Shown one piece after another: positions 57,455 to 64,000 of a stretch of 64,000 bases of DNA (positions within the stretch are counted from its first letter, which is position 1; each line of letters begins with the position of its first letter). A program made the position numbers and the translations under genes. The DNA comes from Ariolimax columbianus. Taxonomy: Eukaryota > Mollusca > Gastropoda > Stylommatophora > Arionidae. The notes under the pieces were generated by a model. That model had not been told where the DNA came from. It saw only the letters and a list, made by a program, of their open reading frames with translations, and ran no database searches. The stretch is taken from positions 50,265,019 to 50,329,018 of the forward strand of contig JAVGWX010000008.1 of the NCBI GenBank assembly GCA_036924085.1, written 5' to 3'.

Positions 57455-57695
57455 TTTTGTGCATTCGCCTTATTTCTTTCATCCCCAAGGCGGTGTGCGT
57501 TGCACAGTGGTTTTTATTTTGCGCCTGTCGGCCCAGTGCATCCGACTTCAGCATGCATTTTATGTAAGGGCCTGCTTCCTCCTGCATTTTCTAAGGGTTT
57601 GCTTCCCCGGGGTAACGGCCGGTGCTGTGATGAGGATCGATCCCAGCACCTCCTGGTTGTGAGCCGTGTCACTTAACCACTAGCCCACGCCGTCC
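57455..57695 (-). repeat. SINE family C, full length
   Basis: CGCCTTATTTCTTTCATCCCC, CGGCCCAGTGCATCCGAC, GTAACGGCCGGTGCTGTGAT then GAGGATCGATCCC, GTGTCACTTAACCACTAGCC. The best preserved head (B box GGATCGATCCC). Confidence 0.87.
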
Positions 57696-57699
57696 CCTC

Positions 57700-58865
57700 G
57701 AGATTTTATTAAAAGTCCACATTTGGCACTGGTATCACCATGGCATGAATATACAGTTGATCAGTCCTTTCGTGGAATTTGTTTGTGTTAGTGTGCCTGG
57801 GGTACCCATGCATTGTAAGAGCCTCCACAGGCGTGTCTATCCACAAAATTGTAGGCAGCCGTAGGTCAATGTAGGCGATATGGAGGAGAGGGGCGGTTAA
57901 ACTCAAGGTGCAGTTCCTCGAGGAGGCGGAGGACAAGAATGGCATCAATGGTGGAACGAGAAAAGGTGAATCCTGACTGGTGTAGGGCACAATGTCTCAT
58001 TAACAGGGGCTGCAGTCTGGAGAGGAGTGCAAGTGCGAAGATTTTGCCACAGATGAACTATGGAGATGAACAGGTAATAGGCCTGTAATTGCCGCGTTTC
58101 AGCTGGGAGCCTTTTCCCTTGTACAGGAATATGATTGTTCCATCGCACCCTGCCACGGAAACTTGGCTGCTATTCCAGACTGTTGGGAAGAGCCGGTGCA
58201 GGATGTTAGCCATCAGGTCTAGGGCGTACCTTAAAAGCTCAGGTGGAATATTGTCGGAGCCCGCGGCTCTGCAACTTTACCTTTATGTGTGGCTGCCGTT
58301 ACATCAGCAATGGTCGGGGCTGGTCTCAACGTCAGCAGTTGCTGTGAGAGACTCACGGAGTAGACCTGGCGAGGGGATGTCTTTCGTAGGCGTTAATGTG
58401 AGAGACTCACAAGAGTAGATCCGGGGGGGGGGGGGGATGACGGAGGATGGTCCAAGACTGGGCTAGTGTCAGGAGTTACTGCTGTTAGAGACTCACGGAG
58501 TAGATCCGGCGGGAGGATGGCCCAAGACTGGGCTGGTGTCAGTGTCAGGAGTTACTGTGAGAGACTCACGAAGTAGATCCGGTGTGAAGGTGGTTAAAGG
58601 CTGCGTTGTATTGTTCAACGCACCTGCCAGCTATTTCTCATCTTGAGGTGCAGGGGATCCATTGGACTTATTCAGATGGGGGGTGGTGGAGAGGGGGGAT
58701 GTCGGAGGGACGTTTGGAGGTGTCGGAGCTGAGAGCTTTTATCGTGCGGTATGTTACTCTCATGTCATTGCACCCTAGACCTTCCTCGGCTATGGTGGTG
58801 TAGTGTTTCGTGTCCAATGTTCTTTCTTGGCGGCAGCCCGGAATTTGTTTTGCAGGTAGCGCCGT
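57700..58865 (-). mobile_element. RT fragment with expanded linker
   Basis: Minus-strand order: RYLQNKFRAAAKKE (pre-RT), a repeat-rich linker, DNIPPELLRYALDLMANILH, CDGTIIFLYKGKGSQLKRGN then YRPITCSS, HQSGFTFSRSTIDAILVLRL and a degenerate end. These are RT blocks 0 to 2. The catalytic part is mostly lost near 57710-57850. Confidence 0.75.
58330..58600. repeat. Tandem repeat inside RT linker
   Basis: Four copies of TGTGAGAGACTCACGGAGTA then GATCCGG with spacers containing GGATGGTCCAAGACTGGGCT. The unit core GAGAGACTCAC is itself near palindromic. A G14 run at 58423-58436. In the ORF sense the unit reads PDLLRESLTVTPDT. Confidence 0.8.
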
Positions 58866-58869
58866 TCAT

Positions 58870-59255
58870 TTGGGGGAGGGGGAAGGCATCTCACAAGACT
58901 AGTCAGCACTCTCTGAGACTTGTGTGTTTAAAATCAGAGTTCCTCCTCTCCTAGGCGAACTGCCTGAACAGGCTAACGAGCATCGGCTACCCGGGTTTAG
59001 AGTCAGAGTTTACCTTCTCTTTAGATTGATTGCCAACCAAAGCAAATGAGCCAAATCTGCCCGCCCAGTTATACCGCCGGGTACTCGGTCGCGCCCCACA
59101 GCAGGCTCTTTGAGAAACAGGGGGCACCTCAGGAAGGTGCTTCTGGGGATACAATAATGTAGGAGAGGCACAATAATGGAAACTCACCAACGGCAAGCCG
59201 AACAGTGAATCCAGCGGCGATCTCTACACCTGGAAAGTAGAGGCTATATCAGACG
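58870..59255. other. Unassigned, GC-richer stretch
   Basis: Holds a minus open frame at 59196-58987 without recognised homology. Likely part of a retroelement, but I cannot show it. Confidence 0.35.
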
Positions 59256-59259
59256 CTTC

Positions 59260-59500
59260 ACTTTACTTTAACGATCAGGATGTCCAGCACTGACCTCGCT
59301 ACCCGTCGTTGATTCAGTACGGTAATATTTGGTTCTCTGTACGACGTCCCATGAGCAGGTAGAAAGAGTATCTCCATTTTTCTAGTGTTGATTGTGAGAC
59401 CAAAATTACTGTACACCGGTGAAAACTCTGTCATGGTGGACTGCATATATTGTCCTGAGCAGGTGTTAAGACGCAGTCGTCAGCGAACACGGATCCACAA
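59260..59500 (-). mobile_element. RT thumb fragment
   Basis: The minus strand reads SNFGLTINTRKMEILFLPAH then GTSYREPNITV, matching GLTINAKKTEVMYQPAPGMP at 38600 (zinc-finger LINE family). Confidence 0.75.
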
Positions 59501-59599
59501 TGATGGCTTCACTCATCTTGGTGGAAGACTTCAGGAGTCTCGGATTAGTCGAAATGCCACTTTAAGAGGAATAGGACGAACATTATTTTCTACACAGGA

Positions 59600-60600
59600 A
59601 GATTTGTAATACGCAGATGACATTGCACTATTTGCATATTCACACCAACATATTCAAAAGAAAACTTTTCCCAAGAAGACAAAACCGTATTTATTAGGAA
59701 ATGAAGAACTCGTGAAGACGGACACGTGTACATATATGGGAAGCATAGTTATACTAGACGATGGAACAGACATAAGCATCATAATGTAGCACGTGCCTTT
59801 TATAGAACGTCGCACCCATCACTGTCTTTCTGAAAGAAACTCGTTCCCTTGCCAAAACTCCAGCCCCAGGCATTTCTGGATATTATGGTACCATCGTCTT
59901 CTACGTCTACCCCTTCCTCTTTAGCCTGGCACCATACCTTCCATCACTGTTCTCTCGAGACCGTTGTGTCGCTTGATGTGACCAAAGTATTTGCATTTTC
60001 TAGTCAAAATGGAATTGATAAACCAGTTTCTCCTCTATGCTCAACTCTTGCCGAATGTCTACAAATGTTTACATTTTGTCTACATCATAAGTAGAACGAA
60101 TAAAACCAGAACAATTTTTCCACGTTAACCAACATTTGTATGTCTATGCAGTACAGCAGAATACCAAACTGAGAATATACAATAGTTGCGTACTTTCTGT
60201 TTTGGTGTGTGATGTGGAGTGTTGGATACCAAAAGAAACCGGAACGTCATCTTTCCACATAACGTGTCCAAGAAGGATTCATATACTTGTCTGGGCGAAC
60301 AACATTACCAACTGAGAACTGCTTGCCCGGAGCAACGAAGGAAACATAATCCACATCATAACTGGTCGACGATGAAATTGGATCAGAAACGTCATAAGAA
60401 GAGAAATGACACCATCATCAGAATCGCCATGATATAGACTCCAGTGGGAGAACGAAAGAGACGACCTATGACAACTTGTCGTAGAACTAGAGTTTGAAAT
60501 GGAAGTCATGTCAGAGCATGGGGCATTATACAAAAGATGGCTGCATCGTATCGATCGAAGTGGAAATGCATATACTTCTTCGATCAACTGGTGCATTTGC
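59600..60600 (+). mobile_element. RT core/thumb fragment with a minus-strand insert
   Basis: 59610-59785 reads ADDIALFAYSHQHIQKKTF, KTKPYLLGNEEL and CTYMGSIVILDDGTD. 60065-60590 continues with LRIYNSCVLSV-like and IRNVIRREMTP-like pieces. Between them 59787-60065 is a minus-strand copy of the 11332 LINE tail. Confidence 0.65.
59787..60065 (-). mobile_element. LINE tail fragment, copy of 11332-11660
   Basis: The minus strand matches 11332-11660 closely by eye: GTAGCACGTGCCTTTTATAG, CCTTCCATCACTGTTCTCTC, CAAAATGGAATTGATAAACC. One deletion removes GCCTCCGCAACAGTC-type sequence. Confidence 0.85.
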
Positions 60601-60890
60601 TTCTAGCCCGTGATGTTAACGAAGGACACTGTGCGTTTTAGGTCTTCGCTTGTCCCCAAGTTTTTTCAAGCATTGTCGCTCCACTGGACCAGACTGCCTC
60701 TCTTTGGTCTGCATAAGTAGGGCAGTTCTGCAGGATATGTTCTGGTGTTTGCCTGTGTGCTCCACAATCGCACTTGGCGGTGTCTCTAAGACCCATTCTG
60801 TGGAGGTTGGCCTTGAGTTTGCAATTTCCCGCTTTGTCTGCCCATCTCTAAAAAGTTTATCGATGCTGTCATTTTCTTGCTTGAATTCTT
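60600..60890 (-). mobile_element. RNase-H LINE tail, another relative
   Basis: The minus strand reads AKCDCGAHRQTPEHILQNCP then TYADQREAVWSSG: a zinc knuckle CxCG...H..QNC with intact residues. Confidence 0.8.
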
Positions 60891-60939
60891 GTGTGCTGGT
60901 CTCTTCATTCCGTCTTCATTGGATCGTTAGATGAGTGTC

Positions 60940-61180
60940 TTTGCTTCTTTAAAAGTATGTGGATAGTGAGTCTGCGCGGAGATAATTTGCTAATATTTTT
61001 AAAGATGAAACCAGGCGTGATTGCTACTAACCACTTTTCCAGTCACTTGCCAAAAATCTAAGAAGCAAACGATATTTCACAGGTAGCTAAAAAAGTGTTG
61101 ATAGGTAAAATGTGAAGCAAAAATATGATAGGCAAAACAAGAAATGAGCGGCAAATAAATGACACAATTGGTTTCCTCTG
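60940..61180. other. No assigned element
   Basis: AT-rich linker with no recognised repeat. Confidence 0.4.
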
Positions 61181-61184
61181 AAAG

Positions 61185-61575
61185 CCAAGGATGCAGCACA
61201 GTGAATAAGCTGACCGCAGTCAGCAAATCAGAGCTGACCAAGACTATCCCGCATTATTGCGGCGTCCCTAAAAACAGGCTCCATTATTGCAATCTGTCTA
61301 ACAATAAAAGAATCGCAGTGGGAAGGCAAATCAGGTAACCCCCCCCCCCCCCCCCCCCCCCCCCACCCGCTCCACCTCAAACAACAACAAAAGCAACAAC
61401 AAATCAACAACACAAACAACAACTACAAAAAACAACAACAAAACAACAACAAACAAACAAAACACAACACCTAGCTGAAACCTGATGTGCCGGACCGAAA
61501 AGCGCACACATCGCAGCCTAGCTGTAAACTACGACAGAACGCCCATTTCACGAAGAACGCCCAAGAAGAAGATTT
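61185..61575 (+). repeat. SINE-like family A2 expanded by simple repeats
   Basis: A2 head and core (AAGGATGCAGCACAGTGAAT; CTGACCAAGACTATCC), then C26 at 61339-61364 and (CAACAA)n at 61379-61470, then the A2 3' part (GAAACCTGATGTGCCGGACC; CGCCCATTTCACGAAGAACG). About 100 bp longer than other copies because of these expansions. Confidence 0.85.
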
Positions 61576-61579
61576 ACTC

Positions 61580-62150
61580 CGGTTCGAGATAATAATCCTG
61601 AAGAGCTATCATTAATCAAGAAAGCAAGGCTCTGAATGAGAATTGCTTGGCTCAATGCAATTTTTCAGGCAAATTTATTTCACAAACTTCTAAAACGGTT
61701 CCTATGAACCCCATTTGTCTAAAGTCTGTGATAGGGTCATTATATTTGACCATTTTGAAAATGTGCTGCTCATGTAATCCTGGACTAATACGAGTCAAAG
61801 AGCCGATTAGATTAGTTGTACACAATCGTGTGTAATATCTAGTGCAGCGCTATGGCTGGTCACCGATGAGATACCCTAATAGTATTTTATAGGTCTGAGA
61901 TATTTGCAATGTAAATTGAAAGACGAAGTGAAGTAAATTTAAATAACTCACGTAGGTACTACTAATAATTTAATTAGCAGTAACCCCTTTACGTCATGAC
62001 TGACTGAAGGATGGTACACCATTGGAGTACTAACTCTCATCGTGAATTGTTGCAAGACAAAGTTATAAGATGGAAATGATAAATTAGACTATACCAAGTT
62101 GTTCAAAGTACAACGGGGTACAAGAACTAAAGGGCACAGATTCTAATTAT
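61580..62150. other. No assigned element
   Basis: AT-rich sequence without recognised repeat or coding signal. Confidence 0.4.
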
Positions 62151-62154
62151 TTAA

Positions 62155-62370
62155 AGGCAGGTCCAGATTAGATATTAGGAAATATTTTTTTAGTCAGAGA
62201 GATGTGAATGTTTGGAGTGAATTGCCACAGGATATAGTGGAGGCAGGGCCAGCTAATGCATTAAAAAATAGATTGAATGTACACATTATTTTTTAGTTGG
62301 AGTGGAATAAATTGGCTGTGTACTGACTTTTTAGCATTTTCTAAACCAGTATAATGAAGTTAAGTTGAGT
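62155..62370 (+). mobile_element. CR1-like LINE 3' end, solo copy 4
   Basis: Carries LDIRKYFF codons near 62170 and the terminal ACCAGTATAATGAAGTTAAG. Degenerate. Confidence 0.75.
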
Positions 62371-62383
62371 TTATGGCTTCTTT

Positions 62384-62747
62384 TCACACATCATGAGATG
62401 GCTCTTCATGGTACATCTCAACTTGGATCGGCCAGCAGTTTCGTCTTCCCAGTGCCGTTATGTTATGCTTACACACACTCTTGAACCTCGGCTGTGGTCT
62501 GCCTACTGTTGTTTCGCCATCCGTCAACTTTCCATTCAGGATATCTTTGGGAATGCGACCAACTTCCATGAAGCGAACATGATCAAGCCATCTGAGGCTT
62601 TGCTGCCTAAGGAGAGTGTGCATGTTTGAGAGACTGGTGTAAGAGTGCACCTCTGCATTTGTCACTCTATCCCTCCATACAATTCCAAAAATGCTCGCAG
62701 GCGCCGGAGAAGGAAGGTGTTAAGCGTGTGCTCTTGTTTGGCATAGG
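62384..62747 (-). mobile_element. LINE tail of the 8260-9190 family
   Basis: The minus strand reads TNAEVHSYTSLSNMHTLLRQ, then RWLDHVRFMEVGRIPKDILN, GKLTDGETTVGRPQPRFKSV. This unexpanded version shows what the 22-bp array at 8690 replaced. Interrupted on its right by the RNase-H LINE. Confidence 0.85.
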
Positions 62748-62760
62748 TTTGGCATTAGTT

Positions 62761-63401
62761 TCTTCTTCTTCTTCGTACGCTGTCAGACGTCAACCTGTAT
62801 TTTTTCGAAAAAAGCAGCGGTCATCCTGAGGCTGTCGGCACTGCCATAGAGCTTGTCTAGTGTTGCCACTGGTGATGGCCACATCTGCTTTCTCTGATCC
62901 TCGTACGTCGGGCAGTTTGGCAGCAAATTTTCAGCGGTCATTTTCCCGGTACCACACGTGCATTCGTCAATGCCACCTATCTTCAATTTATTTAATAGGT
63001 GGTACCTCAGTCTATTGTGGCCTGTGCGGAGTATGAAGACCCCGACCTGCTCTCTTCTGTTCAATTGGTAATAAGCATTGTTTTTTGTGTAGCCAGTATG
63101 TTCTGTTTCCCATTTGGTCATGTATCTGGCTCTAATAAGCCTTTTGGACTCTTCGTAGGTCACACTAGGATCTGGTTGTTGTAGTCTTGCACCTTCTTTT
63201 GCCAGTCTGTCTGCCTCCTCGTTGCCTTGGATGTTACAGTGGGATGGAACCCACTGTACCACTACTCTTTTTAGTGCGGACTGCTGGCATAGTTGACAGA
63301 GTACTGCTCTTAAATCATTAATGTTCAGTATTTTTCTGGCTTTTTAGTGCTGTGGCTACGACCAGTGCATCTGTAAACATTACTATATGGCTTTCATTTC
63401 T
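62761..63401 (-). mobile_element. RNase-H LINE, 5'-truncated copy with 13-bp TSD
   Basis: Flanked by perfect TTTGGCATTAGTT at 62748-62760 and 63402-63414. The minus strand is open from 63262 to 62783: [55 protein letters not shown] (His of the knuckle changed to Asn). Tail CGTACGAAGAAGAAGAAG. Confidence 0.94.
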
Positions 63402-63414
63402 TTTGGCATTAGTT

Positions 63415-64000
63415 CCGATGTGTTCTGTTCTGTTCTAGGAGTCGACTTCACTGCACTCCGGGCATACCCATAGGTGCTCAGTCTCTCTCTCTCAGCAGAT
63501 GGCGCAAAGTGTGGATGCTGATGGTGCCCGTAGCCTGTTGGTTGTAAACCTTCCTGTTTCGTCCTCTCAGGTTCCCTGATCCACTGAATTCTAATTTGAT
63601 TCCAAAGGGCCGCAGCCTGTGCCTTGCAGACTCATCCAAAGCAGTGTCGTTTTCCAGCAGGTGGTCCTTGATAACCTTCACTATGTCACCTTTATCCATG
63701 TCCACTGTGCCTGTTATGGGTGCGTGTGACGCCAAAAAATCAGCTCGCTCGTTGCCCGGAACCCTGGCATGACCAGGACAGTAGATCCACACCAGCCCCA
63801 GGAGTTTTGAGGTCTCCAGCTCTGCTGTCCAATCATGTCGTAGCCACCCATTCTGCACCTTCCGAAGTAGTGTTTGGGAGTCTGATACGATGACTGCTCC
63901 TGTTGAAGATGTCTCAGACAACCACCTCAGAGCTTCTGTCACCGCCTCCATATCCATTCTCATACTTGATGTGTAGTCTCATATCCGCCACTTCGTTCAG
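63415..64000 (-). mobile_element. RNase H domain of the second LINE family
   Basis: The minus strand reads RMDMEAVTEALRWLSE (Glu), VIVSDSQTLLRKV (second Asp), VWIYCPGHARVPGNERADFL (His/Asp) and LRPFGIKLEFSGSGN. Continues past the window edge. It was entered by the RNase-H LINE at its left side. Confidence 0.85.

Overview
This is a window from an animal nuclear genome. It shows split genes with GT-AG introns, AT-rich non-coding DNA, many non-LTR retrotransposon (LINE) pieces, mariner-type DNA transposons, SINE-like repeats and minisatellites. The mix of RTE-like, CR1-like and RNase-H-bearing LINEs, mariners and tRNA-headed SINEs fits an invertebrate, and I lean towards a mollusc. The sequence does not identify the species.

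Two conserved host genes can be assembled exon by exon, and they stand head to head. On the minus strand VPS28 (ESCRT-I subunit) starts at 24301. Seven coding exons can be followed down to 3077, giving 149 codons; the last part of the protein must lie to the left of the window. On the plus strand ATPAF1 (mitochondrial F1-ATPase assembly factor 1) starts at 29782 and ends at 53692 in nine coding exons (313 codons, complete). All exon joins keep the reading frame. Coding sequence is about 1.4 kb of 64 kb; most of the rest that can be named is transposon or repeat DNA.

Layout: 1-3000, mariner, RTE-like LINE and SINE debris beyond the last visible VPS28 exon. 3077-24301, VPS28 with introns full of SINEs, RT fragments, one mariner with both terminal inverted repeats (14392-15664), two minisatellites and a target-site-flanked RNase-H LINE tail (16079-16431). 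24302-29781, the shared upstream region, holding a CR1-like LINE (25741-28275), a tRNA-headed SINE and a large inverted repeat (28576-29506) ending about 275 bp before the ATPAF1 start. 29782-53692, ATPAF1, with RNase-H LINE copies (35335-37032), a zinc-finger LINE (37701-39207) and two minisatellites in its introns. 53693-64000, no host gene recognised, only layered retrotransposon fragments and SINEs.

The most notable material is repetitive. (1) Three SINE-like families of roughly 270-355 bp (called here A1, A2 and B) share a central core of about 100 bp but have different ends: A1/A2 end in (GAA)n and B in (CAA)n. Several copies have clear target-site duplications. (2) A LINE with an RNase H domain and a CX2C zinc-knuckle tail also ends in ACGAAGAAGAAG and has perfect target-site duplications, so it is a candidate partner of the A families. 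(3) Tandem arrays have grown inside retrotransposon reading frames at three places, twice at the same C-terminal GRP motif region. These points rest on comparing copies within the window; no database search was possible.
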